Shown: positions 26,576 to 35,023 of the stretch, piece after piece
Layout: every line of letters starts with the position of its first letter
Numbering within the stretch: the first letter of the stretch is position 1
Source of the DNA: Saccharopolyspora dendranthemae
Lineage (GTDB): Bacteria; Actinomycetota; Actinomycetes; Mycobacteriales; Pseudonocardiaceae
Reading direction: 5' to 3'
Length of the DNA stretch: 64,000 nt
NCBI RefSeq assembly: GCF_007829955.1
Contig: NZ_VIWX01000002.1
Coordinates: forward strand, 1,116,001-1,180,000
Translations under genes and position numbers: made by a program
The notes under the pieces: model-generated
The model's input: the letters and a program-made list of their open reading frames with translations, nothing else
The model's database searches: none
Told to the model about the DNA's origin: nothing

Positions 26576-27127
26576 GTGAGCACCCCCGAGGAATTCGCGC
26601 GCCAGCCGATCCCCGCCGACACCGCCGACCTGCGCGACGGGCCGCCGCTGAACGACGCGTGCGCGCCGCTGCGGGATCTGATCGGGGTGTGGCAGGGCGA
26701 GGGCGAGGTGAACTACCCGACCATCGACGGCCCGTTCCGCTTCGGCCAGCAGGTGACGATCTCGCACGACGGCCGCCCCTTCCTCCGCCACCAGGCCCGC
26801 GCCTGGCTGCTCGACGCCGACGGGAACGTGCTGCGCCCGGCGGCCTGGGAGACGGGCTGGTGGCGCCCCGGCGCCGAGGGGCGTCTGGAGCTGCTGCTGA
26901 CCCACGCCACCGGACTGCTCGAGATCTTCTACGGCAGCGCGGAGACCGGGCGCTGGGACCTGGAGACCGAGACGGTCCTCGGGACGGCGACCGCCAAGGA
27001 CGTCCGGGCTGCGCAGCGCTCGTACGTGCTGCGCGGCGACGTCCTCGACTACGCCGAGAGCCGGGAGATGGTCGGCGAACCGATGACCCCGCACGTCTCC
27101 GCCGCGCTCCACCGCGCGACCCGCTGA
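26576..27127 (+). CDS. Nitrobindin-like FABP-family heme-binding protein
   Basis: This 183-aa beta-barrel protein of the DUF1794/THAP4-like family carries the signature GVWQGEGEV (GxWxGxG, about residues 41-49) near the N-terminus. The closing strands include TGLLEIFYGSAE and RSYVLRGDVLDYAESREM. Nitrobindins bind ferric heme b through a C-terminal histidine. His177 within the terminal SAALHRATR is the likely equivalent ligand. They react with NO or peroxynitrite or scavenge heme. GTG 26576 start. A strong terminator follows. Confidence 0.83.
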   Translation: MSTPEEFARQPIPADTADLRDGPPLNDACAPLRDLIGVWQGEGEVNYPTIDGPFRFGQQVTISHDGRPFLRHQARAWLLDADGNVLRPAAWETGWWRPGAEGRLELLLTHATGLLEIFYGSAETGRWDLETETVLGTATAKDVRAAQRSYVLRGDVLDYAESREMVGEPMTPHVSAALHRATR

Positions 27128-27132
27128 ACCGC

Positions 27133-27170
27133 AAGAAGCCCCGCACTCGAGAAGGAGTGCGGGGCTTCTT
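27133..27170 (+). terminator. Rho-independent terminator of the nitrobindin-like gene
   Basis: The arms 27133-27148 and 27155-27170 form a perfect 16-bp stem (AAGAAGCCCCGCACTC) around GAGAAG. The 3' arm ends CTTCTT, giving a short U-rich tail. Confidence 0.88.
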
Positions 27171-27202
27171 GTCTGCGGGCCGTGTGACCGGCTCTGTGAA
27201 GT

Positions 27203-27234
27203 GGAAGGGCCTACCTCACGAGGCGGGCCTTTCC
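27203..27234 (-). terminator. Imperfect hairpin downstream of the cold-shock gene
   Basis: GGAAGGGCC and GGGCCTTTCC lie just beyond the stop of the minus-strand cold-shock gene and can pair with one bulge and one mismatch. It is a plausible terminator for that gene. Confidence 0.4.
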
Positions 27235-27256
27235 GGTATTACGTGAGACGCCGTGC

Positions 27257-27460
27257 TCAGATGACGCGGACGTCGGCCGCCTGCGGGCCCTTCGGACCCT
27301 GGCTGACCTCGTAGCTCACCTTCTGGTCCTCATCGAGGCTGCGGAAGCCGCGGGCGTCGATGGCCGAGTAGTGGACGAACACGTCCGGGCCACCGTCGTC
27401 CGGGGCGATGAAGCCGAAGCCCTTTTCCGAGTTGAACCACTTCACGGTTCCCTGTGCCAT
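27257..27460 (-). CDS. cspA: Cold-shock protein (CspA family)
   Basis: This 67-aa single cold-shock domain has both RNA-binding motifs intact: [12 protein letters not shown] (RNP1) and DVFVHYSAI (RNP2). It binds single-stranded RNA or DNA and acts as an RNA chaperone; actinobacterial homologues are often constitutive. A strong AGAAGGAGAGAG leader precedes ATG 27460. The stop is followed by a weak hairpin terminator. Confidence 0.93.
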   Translation of the reverse strand: MAQGTVKWFNSEKGFGFIAPDDGGPDVFVHYSAIDARGFRSLDEDQKVSYEVSQGPKGPQAADVRVI

Positions 27461-27810
27461 GCTTGCTCTCTCCTTCTGGGAGCCGGTACTACAACAGCCC
27501 GTCACACTGCGTGACGACCTGGGTCGCTGATCGAACGGCGACTTGTCCAGCTACAACCAGAAAGCAGCACGCTCGCATCACCATCCTGCGAGTGTGCGCG
27601 AACACGACCCCAGAAAAATACGACCGCCACGGAGACTACACGGTCCCTCGTGGACACGTCTGCCTCTATCGCCCGGGCGTGTTGTGACCGGCCCCACATT
27701 TCGACCGGCCGTCGCGAGTGCGTTCCCAGTCCGATTCCGTGAAGAAGAGGATCTTGCCCGGTCCCTTTGATTCGAGGTGAAATCGATTCACAATCGAATG
27801 AGGAGGGCGG
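27461..27810. promoter_or_regulatory. 350-bp divergent region: cold-shock leader and luciferase-like gene promoter
   Basis: This gene-free stretch is unusually AT-rich for the window between about 27540 and 27620 and around 27760-27800. It must hold the promoter and probable long 5' leader of the cold-shock gene (leftwards) and the promoter of the luciferase-like gene (rightwards). No conserved cold-box could be named. Confidence 0.55.
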
Positions 27811-28923
27811 ATGTCCGGCACGTTGCTCACCAGCCGGGAGTTCAAGCTCGGCTTGTTCTCCCCGAACTGCTCCGGCGGTCTCGCGATCACCACCATCGCC
27901 GACAGGTGGGGCGCCGGCTGGGCCGACAACCTCGCGCTCGCCCGGCTCGCCGACGACGCCGGGATCGACTTCATCCTGCCCATCGCCCGCTTCATCGGCT
28001 ATCCCGGGAGCTCCGGGTTCCACGAGAGCGTCCTCGAACCCGTCCCGTGGGCCGCGGGACTGCTCGCCGCGACCCGGCGGATCACGATCTTCGCGACCGT
28101 GCACACCGCCTTCAACCACCCCGTGGTCAGCGCGAAGCAGCTGGCGACGCTCGACCACGTCGGCGAGGGCAGGGCCGGGCTCAACGTGGTGGCGGGCTGG
28201 AACGAACCCGAGTACCGGGCGATGGGCCTGGAACTCCCGGAGTCCCACGACGACCGGTACGCCCTGGCGCAGGAGTGGTGGGACCACGTTCGCGCGCTGT
28301 GGATCCGCGAGGGCACGTTCGACCTCTCCGGCAGGTTCTTCGATCTCGAGGGTGTCAGGGCCGCCCCCAAACCGGTCAACGGGACGCTGCCGATGATCAA
28401 CGCCGGCTCCAGCCCGCAGGGGCGTGCGTTCGCCGCGCGCAACGCCGACTTCGTGTTCACCGCGATCGACGGCCCGGACCACGCCGCCGAGGTCGTCGTC
28501 GAGCTGCGGCAGGACGCGCGCACCCGGCACGGTCGCGACGTCGGCGTGATGGCACCGGCGTTCGTGGTGTGCCGCAAGACCCGGGCCGAAGCTGAGGAGT
28601 TCCTGCGGCACTACGCGGAGGAGAGCGCGGACTGGGAGGCCGTCGACGAGCTGATGCGGCTGCAGGGGATGTACGCGCAGTCCTTCGCCACCGACATCAT
28701 GGACACCCTGCGCACCCGCTTCGCCGCCGGGCACGGGACGTGCCCGCTGATCGGCACCCCGCAGGAGGTCGCCGACGAGATCGCCCGCTACGCCGAAGCG
28801 GGACTCTCGGGAATGGCGCTGGCGTTCCTGGACTACATCGACGAGCTCGAGTACTTCGTCTCCGAGGTGCTGCCGCGCCTGGAGGCCAGGGGAATCAGGA
28901 TTCCGGCGACCGAGCGCGCCTGA
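27811..28923 (+). CDS. LLM-class flavin-dependent monooxygenase (RutA/SfnG-like)
   Basis: This 370-aa bacterial-luciferase-like TIM-barrel enzyme has conserved segments LGLFSPNCSGGLAI, ADDAGIDFILPIARFIGY, FATVHTAFNHPVV, GLNVVAGWNEPEY and MINAGSSPQGRAFAARNADFVFT, matching the RutA, SfnG and alkanesulfonate-type branch that uses FMNH2 and O2. It probably oxygenates a small sulfone, amide or pyrimidine-like compound. GAGGAGGG lies 3 nt before ATG 27811. Its stop codon abuts the stop of the convergent Sua5-like gene with no space for a terminator. Confidence 0.87.
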   Translation: MSGTLLTSREFKLGLFSPNCSGGLAITTIADRWGAGWADNLALARLADDAGIDFILPIARFIGYPGSSGFHESVLEPVPWAAGLLAATRRITIFATVHTAFNHPVVSAKQLATLDHVGEGRAGLNVVAGWNEPEYRAMGLELPESHDDRYALAQEWWDHVRALWIREGTFDLSGRFFDLEGVRAAPKPVNGTLPMINAGSSPQGRAFAARNADFVFTAIDGPDHAAEVVVELRQDARTRHGRDVGVMAPAFVVCRKTRAEAEEFLRHYAEESADWEAVDELMRLQGMYAQSFATDIMDTLRTRFAAGHGTCPLIGTPQEVADEIARYAEAGLSGMALAFLDYIDELEYFVSEVLPRLEARGIRIPATERA

Positions 28924-29544
28924 TCACTCGAACCGCGACGGGTCGCCCGCACCGACCCGCACCACCTCGGGCTCGTCGGTGGAGAAGTCGACGACCGTGG
29001 TGGGTTCGACGCCGCAGTCACCGGAGTCGATGACGGCGTCGAGCACGTGGTCCAGCTCGTCCTTGATCTGCCAGCCCTGCGTCAGCGGCTCCTCCTCGCC
29101 CGGCAGCAGCAAGGTGCTCGAGAGCATCGGCTCCCCCAGCTCCGCCAGCAGCGCCTGAGCGGCGACGTGGTTCGGGATGCGCACGCCGACGGTCTTCTTC
29201 TTCGGGTGCAGCAGCCGGCGCGGGACTTCCTTGGTGGCGGGCAGGATGAAGGTGTAGCTGCCCGGCGTGGACGCCTTGATCGCGCGGAAGACCGCGTTGT
29301 TGATGATCACGAACTGGCCGAGCTGCGCGAAGTTCTGGCACACCAGCGTGAAGTGGTGCCGGTCGTCGAGGTTGCGGATGGAGCGGATCCGGTCCATGCC
29401 CTCCTTGTTCCCGAGCTGGGCGCCGAGTGCGAAGCAGGAGTCCGTGGGGTAGGCGATCAGTCCGTCGCCCCGCAGGATGTCCACCACCTGGCCGATCGAG
29501 CGAGGCTGCGGGTTGTCCGGGTGCACGTCGAAGTACTTCGCCAT
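28924..29544 (-). CDS. YciO/Sua5/TsaC-family L-threonylcarbamoyladenylate synthase-like protein
   Basis: This 206-aa single YrdC domain has segments typical of YciO proteins: GLIAYPTDSCFALGAQLG, DDRHHFTLVCQNFAQLGQF, GSYTFILPATKEVPRRLLHPKKKTVGVRIP and PMLSSTLLLPGEEEP. YrdC-domain proteins bind ATP and RNA; TsaC makes threonylcarbamoyl-AMP for tRNA A37, while the YciO branch role is less settled. It lacks the C-terminal Sua5 domain. ATG 29544 was chosen for normal length. It converges with the monooxygenase gene and the two stops are adjacent. Confidence 0.87.
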   Translation of the reverse strand: MAKYFDVHPDNPQPRSIGQVVDILRGDGLIAYPTDSCFALGAQLGNKEGMDRIRSIRNLDDRHHFTLVCQNFAQLGQFVIINNAVFRAIKASTPGSYTFILPATKEVPRRLLHPKKKTVGVRIPNHVAAQALLAELGEPMLSSTLLLPGEEEPLTQGWQIKDELDHVLDAVIDSGDCGVEPTTVVDFSTDEPEVVRVGAGDPSRFE

Positions 29545-29697
29545 GCGGACAAGCATAGGAGCCGTGTCACGGTTGCGTACCGCAGCCGCACCCGGCGAGT
29601 CGATCTCTGGACATCCCCCGTTCGCCCACGCATCCTGTTGCCCCGGGAAGTGACCTCGGTTACATCCCGGCCGGAAAACGGGCCGAAGGGGCGAAGC

Positions 29698-31758
29698 ATG
29701 AGCCGGGCGACGCGGCCTGAGCGCGAACGACTTCCCGAGGACTCCACCGACACCGGCGGGATCGCCGCGAGCCACGATGAGGAGAAACCGGCCCGCCGGC
29801 TCTCCCGCCGGCCGGAACTGCTGGTGTACCTGACGGCCCTGGCGGTCGCGCTGCTGGTGCTGCGGCAGGTTTTCTTCCCGCTGACCAAGGGCAACCAGTT
29901 CTACCTGGTCATCTTCCTGGGATGCACGCTGCCGCTGGTGTTCCTGTCCTACCGCCCCGGCGGCAGGCGGGGATCCGCCGATCGCGACGACCCGAGCTGG
30001 TACGACTGGGCGCTGTCCGCGCTCGCGCTGCTCGTGGGCTTCTACCCGGTGCTGCCGTTCGCTTCCGGGGGCTTCGACGAGTTCCTCGACCGGCAGGGCA
30101 GCTTGTCCACCTTGGACGTGCTGGCCGGTTCCCTGTTGCTGCTGCTGGTCCTGGAGGCGACCCGGCGCACCACGGGCTGGATCCTCCCGGTGATCTGCAC
30201 CGCCTTCGTCGGTTTCGCCTACTACGGCGGATTCCTCCCGCAGAACTGGGGAATCGCGCACGCGGGAGTCGACTTCGGGCAGATCATCAACGCGCTCTAC
30301 AACGACGCGAGCGGGTTCTACGGCACTCCCCTGGACGTCGCGGCCAGCTACATCGTGCTGTTCACGCTCTACGGCGCGGTGTTGTCGGCGTCCGGGGCCG
30401 GGCAATTCTTCGTCGACTTCTCCTTCGCCGCGTTCAAGCGCTCGCGCACCGCTCCCGGCCGGACCGCTGTGCTGTCGGGCTTCCTGCTGGGCACCGTGTC
30501 CGGATCCGGAACCGCCACGGCGGTCAGCCTGGGATCGATCACCTGGCCGATCCTGCGCCGAGCCGGGTACCCGCAGGAGAACGCCGGTGGACTGCTGGCG
30601 GCGTCGGGCATCGGGGCGATCCTCTCGCCTCCCACTCTCGGGGCGGCCGCGTTCATCATCGCCGAGTACCTGCAGACCTCGTACCTGACCGTGCTGATCT
30701 GGGCGTGCGTCCCGACGCTGCTGTACTACCTGGGCATCGTGTTCTCGGTGGAGGCCGACGCACGCCGGTTCGGAGCCAAGAGCGTGGACACCGAGCACGG
30801 CAGCCCGTGGAAGCTGCTGCTGCGCGGCGGTTACCACTTCCTGTCGCTGGCGATCATCGTGGTGTTCCTGGCGATGAACATCCCGCCGTTCGCCGCCGTC
30901 GTCTACGCCACCGGTGTCGCCGCGCTGTTCGCGCTGGCCTCCCACCTGGTGCGCGGCACCGACGGTCCGGGACGGGCGGTGCTGAGCTGGGCCCGGAGCA
31001 TCGTCGACGCGCTGTCGATCGGCGTGCGCGGTGCGCTTCCGGTGGTGGCGGTGTGCGCGGCGGCCGGGGTCATCACCTCCACGATCACCAAGACGGGCCT
31101 CGGTCAGGAGCTCGCCGACGCGCTGGTGCAGGCCGCGCACGCGCTCTCGGCGGATCCGACGGTGATCCTGGTGCTGACCGTGGTGTTCTCGGCGCTGGCG
31201 GTCGGGGTGCTGGGCCTGGCGGTGCCCGTGACGGCGTCGTTCATCATCGCCTGGGTGGTCATCGGTCCCGCGCTGGGCGAACTGGGCGTGGCCGACGCCG
31301 AGCGGGCGATGTTCATCTTCTACTACGCGGTCCTGTCAGAGGTCACGCCGCCGACCGCGCTGGCTGCGGTGGCCGCTGCGGCGATCACCGGTGGTCGCGT
31401 GATCCCCACGATGATGCAGGCCTGGAAGTACACGCTTCCCGCGTTCCTGGTGCCGATCGCGTTCGTGCTCACCGACAACGGCTCGGCGCTGCTGCTGCAG
31501 ACCGACCCGGTGACGGTGCTGTGGGTGCTGGCCGCCTCGGTGGTGGCGGTGGGCGCGTTGAGCGTGGTCACCGGCGGCTGGTTGTTCGGCCCGGTGTCGC
31601 CGCTGGTGCGCGTGCTGTTCGCGCCGGGCGCGCTGTGCCTGCTCTACCTCGAACCCCCGGTGGTGGCCGCGGGTCTCGGTTTCTGCGTGCTGGGCGCGCT
31701 CGCTCAGCTGGTGTTGCGCCGCAAGGCGACGTCCGAGGAGGAACTCGATGCGGATTAG
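29698..31758 (+). CDS. TRAP-TAXI transporter fused permease
   Basis: This 686-aa membrane protein with about 16-18 TM segments fuses the small (DctQ-like) and large (DctM-like) TRAP subunits, as in TAXI systems. After a ~45-aa hydrophilic N-terminus, the DctM-like part shows LSGFLLGTVSGSGTATAVSLGSITWPILRRAGYP, GAILSPPTLGAAAFIIAEYL and later EVTPPTALAAVAAAAITGG. These are the substrate and sodium-site loops. It imports an organic acid or amino acid with Na+. GAAGGGG precedes ATG 29698. Its last 11 nt overlap the binding-protein gene. Confidence 0.9.
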   Translation: MSRATRPERERLPEDSTDTGGIAASHDEEKPARRLSRRPELLVYLTALAVALLVLRQVFFPLTKGNQFYLVIFLGCTLPLVFLSYRPGGRRGSADRDDPSWYDWALSALALLVGFYPVLPFASGGFDEFLDRQGSLSTLDVLAGSLLLLLVLEATRRTTGWILPVICTAFVGFAYYGGFLPQNWGIAHAGVDFGQIINALYNDASGFYGTPLDVAASYIVLFTLYGAVLSASGAGQFFVDFSFAAFKRSRTAPGRTAVLSGFLLGTVSGSGTATAVSLGSITWPILRRAGYPQENAGGLLAASGIGAILSPPTLGAAAFIIAEYLQTSYLTVLIWACVPTLLYYLGIVFSVEADARRFGAKSVDTEHGSPWKLLLRGGYHFLSLAIIVVFLAMNIPPFAAVVYATGVAALFALASHLVRGTDGPGRAVLSWARSIVDALSIGVRGALPVVAVCAAAGVITSTITKTGLGQELADALVQAAHALSADPTVILVLTVVFSALAVGVLGLAVPVTASFIIAWVVIGPALGELGVADAERAMFIFYYAVLSEVTPPTALAAVAAAAITGGRVIPTMMQAWKYTLPAFLVPIAFVLTDNGSALLLQTDPVTVLWVLAASVVAVGALSVVTGGWLFGPVSPLVRVLFAPGALCLLYLEPPVVAAGLGFCVLGALAQLVLRRKATSEEELDAD

Positions 31759-32728
31759 GGCATTGCTGGCGACGACTGCCGCGGCGGCGCTGGTGCTCAC
31801 CGGCTGCGGCGGCAAGCAGGTGCAGGAGGCGCCCGTCGGTCAGGCGGCGTCCTGCGAGGCCGGGGACGGGCGGTTGACCCTCGCCACCGGCAACACCGGC
31901 GGCGTGTACTACGTGCTCGGCGGCGGGCTCGCGCAGGTGATCAACCAGAACACGGCGCTGCGCACCACCGCGGCCGAAACCGGCGCGTCGGTGCAGAACA
32001 TCCAGCAGCTGACCGCGGGCGATTACGACATCGCCTTCACCCTGGCCGACACCGCTGCCGACGCGGTCGCGGGCAAGGACGCCTTCGACGGGAAGCCGCA
32101 GGCGATCCAGGCGCTGAGCAGGATCTACCCGAACTCCACGCACGTGGTGGTCAAGGCGGACTCCGGCATCAACAGCATCGCGGACATGCGCGGCAAGCGG
32201 ATCTCGACCGGGTCGCCGAAGTCGGGCACCGAGGTCATCGCCAACCGGCTGCTGCAGTCGGCGGGCCTGAACCCGAGCGCCGACGTCCAGGCCCAGCGGC
32301 TGGCGCTGGGCAAGTCGGTGGACGGCATGAAGTCGGGCACGATCGACGGGCTGTTCTGGTCGGGCGGGCTGCCGACCCCGGAGATCACCGACCTGACCAC
32401 GACGCTGGGCGGTGCGGTGAAGTTCGTCGACATCACTCCGCAGCTGCCCGCGCTGAACCAGATCAGCCCGGTCTACGAGCAGGGCACGATCCCGGCCGCG
32501 ACCTACGGCTTGCCCGCCGACGTGCCGACGGTGGAGGTGCCGAACCTGCTGGTGGTCCGGGACGACTTCCCCGCCGGCAACGCCTGTGCGCTGACGAGGC
32601 TGCTGTTCGACAAGAAGGCCGAGCTGGAGGCCGTGCACCCGGCGGCGAAGCAGATCAACCGCGACGAAGCGACCAAGACGGACCCGGTCCCCCTCCACCC
32701 GGGCGCGAAGCAGGCTTTGGGCGGCTGA
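31748..32728 (+). CDS. TAXI-family TRAP solute-binding lipoprotein
   Basis: This 326-aa extracytoplasmic binding protein starts with a lipoprotein signal peptide whose lipobox LTGC puts the lipidated cysteine at residue 19. Mature sequence LTLATGNTGGVYYVLGGGLAQVIN and ETGASVQNIQQLTAGDYDIAFT is diagnostic of TAXI proteins. It delivers a ligand such as glutamate or another carboxylate to the fused permease encoded just upstream with an 11-nt overlap. The palindromic repeat copy B follows the stop and probably ends this transcript. Confidence 0.92.
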   Translation: MRIRALLATTAAAALVLTGCGGKQVQEAPVGQAASCEAGDGRLTLATGNTGGVYYVLGGGLAQVINQNTALRTTAAETGASVQNIQQLTAGDYDIAFTLADTAADAVAGKDAFDGKPQAIQALSRIYPNSTHVVVKADSGINSIADMRGKRISTGSPKSGTEVIANRLLQSAGLNPSADVQAQRLALGKSVDGMKSGTIDGLFWSGGLPTPEITDLTTTLGGAVKFVDITPQLPALNQISPVYEQGTIPAATYGLPADVPTVEVPNLLVVRDDFPAGNACALTRLLFDKKAELEAVHPAAKQINRDEATKTDPVPLHPGAKQALGG

Positions 32729-32739
32729 GCGCGGAGCAG

Positions 32740-32807
32740 CCCAGTTTTAGTCCAAACTGAGCCGACATTTCGGACATGATCATGGCTCGGTTTGGACTAA
32801 AACTGGG
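32740..32807. repeat. Dispersed 70-bp palindrome, copy B
   Basis: This copy begins CCCAGTTTTAGTCC and ends GGACTAAAACTGGG. The arms are complementary apart from one G-T pair, making this the best-paired copy. The loop again holds CCGACATTTCGG and CATGATCATG. Flanking GCAGC/GCTGC extends the stem after a bulge. It lies between the convergent TAXI and HNH nuclease genes. Confidence 0.9.
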
Positions 32808-32850
32808 AGCTGCCGACCACGGGCGACGGCGCACGCCTCGCCCGAGGTGC

Positions 32851-33501
32851 TCACTTGCAGGTCGCGAGCATGTCCGTCAGGGACTTCTTCTCGGCGTCGG
32901 TGACCGTCAGCTCGTAGGTCTTCTTCACCGTGATCCAGTCCGTGGCGTAGACGCACCACTGGCCCTGGGCGGTCGGCTTCCAGGTCGACGGGTCCTGGTC
33001 GCCCTTGCTGCGGTTGGAGCTCGAGTCGACCGCGACCAGCTGCGGGATACTCATGTCGTTGGCGAACTTCTGGCGCTTGGCGTCGTCCCACTTGTTCGCG
33101 CCGCTGCGCCACGCGTTGGCCAGCGGAACCATGTGGTCGATGTCGATGCCCTTGGCACCGCTGACCTTGTCGCCGGTGTAGAGGCTGGTCCACGACCCGG
33201 AGGTGACCTCGCAGGCGCTGTTGGACTTGATGCTCTCACCGTCGCGGGCCAGGACCGCTTCGCGCGTGTTGCAGTTCTTCCCGGCGTCCGGTTGCGGGAT
33301 CCAGTGCTTGAACTTCTCCCGCGAGTACCCCGTCATCGAGCCCGCCGCGGCGACGTCGAGCTCGGCGAGCTGCTCGCTCGCGGGGCCGGTGGCCGCGCTG
33401 ACCTTCGAGTCCAGCAGGCCGGATTCGAAGACGAGCCACATCGCTCCGAGCAGCACCGCCGCCACGACCGACATCCAGACCGGTTTCTTGCTAGCCGACA
33501 C
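32851..33501 (-). CDS. Secreted HNH-family (DUF1524/GmrSD-C-like) nuclease
   Basis: This 216-aa protein has an N-terminal signal anchor (about residues 8-27). The DHxVP-type HNH motif appears as GIDIDHMVPLANAWRSGA, and the partner region as SIPQLVAVDSSSNRSKGDQDPSTWKP with the catalytic Asn/Lys environment. Four cysteines (CNTREAV, CEV, CVYATDW and the last residues CK) may form disulfides outside the cell. It probably degrades extracellular DNA. GTG 33501 has GGGGGAG upstream. It converges with the TAXI operon. Confidence 0.87.
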   Translation of the reverse strand: MSASKKPVWMSVVAAVLLGAMWLVFESGLLDSKVSAATGPASEQLAELDVAAAGSMTGYSREKFKHWIPQPDAGKNCNTREAVLARDGESIKSNSACEVTSGSWTSLYTGDKVSGAKGIDIDHMVPLANAWRSGANKWDDAKRQKFANDMSIPQLVAVDSSSNRSKGDQDPSTWKPTAQGQWCVYATDWITVKKTYELTVTDAEKKSLTDMLATCK

Positions 33502-33590
33502 CTGACTCCCCCTTCTCGGAAAGGTGTTCGACCAATCTGATCATCCGGGGCGCCCAGCGATCACTCCACCACGTGGGTTGTGTGTCTCAG

Positions 33591-34802
33591 CTAACGCTCA
33601 GCCGTGAGAGCGGGCCGCTTCGGCACGTACCGCGGCGTGTAGCGCAGCAGCAGGCCCGCTCCGAGGAACCCGAGGACGCCCATTCCGACGCCTGCGACGG
33701 CGACACCGGCGACGGCGGTGAGCCCGGAGATGATCAGCGGCCCCGCGGCCTGGCCGAAGTCGCCGGTGAAGCGCCAGGCGCCGAGGAACTGGGCGGGTCC
33801 GGGATGCGGCGCGAGGTCGGCGCCGAGGGTCATGATGATGCCGCTGCTGGTGCCGTTGGCCAGTCCCAGCAGGATCGCGATCGCCGCGAAGGTGGGCACG
33901 TCGGAGACGACGAACAGCAGCACGTGGCCGATGGCCAGACCGGTCATCGATGGCGCGGCCGCCCACAACCGGCCCCAGCGGTCCATGATCTGCCCGGAGG
34001 AGTAGGACAGCGCGAAGTCGACGCCCCCGGCGATGCCGATGATCAGCGCCGTGGCCGACGGCGGCAGTCCCGCGGCGACCGCGACCACCGGCAGCACCAC
34101 GTTGCGGGAGGCGCGCAGTCCGCCGAGCAGCGCGGCGCAGGTGCCCATCCGCAGGAGCACGCCCCGGTGGCGCGTCATGGTGGAGAGCAGTCCGTCGTGG
34201 GTCTGGCGGTCTCCGGCGTCATCGGCGCCGGAGAGGTCGCCGGTGCACAGCAGGAGCAGCAGCGTCGCCACCGCGAACCCGATGTGCACCAGGAACACCA
34301 CGCGCTTGTCCGGGCTGATCGCCAGCACCAGCGAGGACACGAACGGGCCGATGAAGTAGCCGGCGCGGAACAGGCCGCCGAGCACGCTGAGCGCTCGGGC
34401 ACGGAAGCGGAGCGGGACGCTGGTGGTGATGAACGCGTGCCTGGCCAGCGCGAACACCGCGGTGGCCAGTCCGACGAGGAAGACGCTGGCGCCGAGCGCC
34501 CACGGGTTGGTGGAGAAGTAGCAGCCGAGCAGTCCGGCGATGGACACCAGCGAGGCGAGGATCATCGCGGTCCGCTCGCCGAGCCGGTGCACCAGCGCTC
34601 CGCTGGGAAGATCGCCCACGAGCTCGCCCACCATGATCATGGCGGCGATCAGGCCGAGAGCGCCGAGACCGGCGCCCTGGTCGGCGGCCACCAGCGGGAT
34701 CATCGGCAGGATCGCGCCCTCGCCGGTCGCGAACAGCAGCGTCGGCCCGAAGGCCGCGAGCGCAACGGTTTTCAGCTCGAACGGTTGCTTCCCCTCGGTC
34801 AC
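33591..34802 (-). CDS. MFS transporter (12-TM)
   Basis: This 403-aa major facilitator protein has about 12 TM segments and a shortened N-terminus (FELKTVALAAFGPTLLFATG). The loop motif after TM2 is VHRLGERTAMI, a relaxed form of the GDRxGRR motif. YSSGQIMDRWGR is its mirror in the second half. Substrate unknown; drug or metabolite export is plausible. GTG 34802 is taken as the start because upstream residues lose hydrophobic character and resemble untranslated promoter sequence. It diverges from the acyl-CoA synthetase gene. Confidence 0.82.
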   Translation of the reverse strand: MTEGKQPFELKTVALAAFGPTLLFATGEGAILPMIPLVAADQGAGLGALGLIAAMIMVGELVGDLPSGALVHRLGERTAMILASLVSIAGLLGCYFSTNPWALGASVFLVGLATAVFALARHAFITTSVPLRFRARALSVLGGLFRAGYFIGPFVSSLVLAISPDKRVVFLVHIGFAVATLLLLLCTGDLSGADDAGDRQTHDGLLSTMTRHRGVLLRMGTCAALLGGLRASRNVVLPVVAVAAGLPPSATALIIGIAGGVDFALSYSSGQIMDRWGRLWAAAPSMTGLAIGHVLLFVVSDVPTFAAIAILLGLANGTSSGIIMTLGADLAPHPGPAQFLGAWRFTGDFGQAAGPLIISGLTAVAGVAVAGVGMGVLGFLGAGLLLRYTPRYVPKRPALTAER

Positions 34803-35023
34803 GCTGCGTTGACACCCCACCACGAGATTGGCTCGACCACCGGCTCTCCGATCACCCTTGCACGCCAGGACCAGGGCCGGAACACGCGCGCCCCGCGAAA
34901 CCCCTTCGCACGAGGTGAAGTTCGTTACCCCGGAGCGGACCCGGCGGGCGGTCGCCGCCTTGACCGCCCCCATTCCGCACCGCACGATGAGTGCACCCAT
35001 CACCCCTCAACGGCGAGGTGACG

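Noticed and set aside
27461..27810. Cold-shock leader considered as a riboswitch or thermosensor
   Set aside because: No conserved cold-box or stable long structure could be drawn; only promoter content is supported.
33573..35021. Long plus-strand frame opposite the MFS gene at 33.6-34.8 kb
   Set aside because: Translation is a low-complexity Gly/Arg/Glu string; the opposite strand encodes a clear 12-TM protein.
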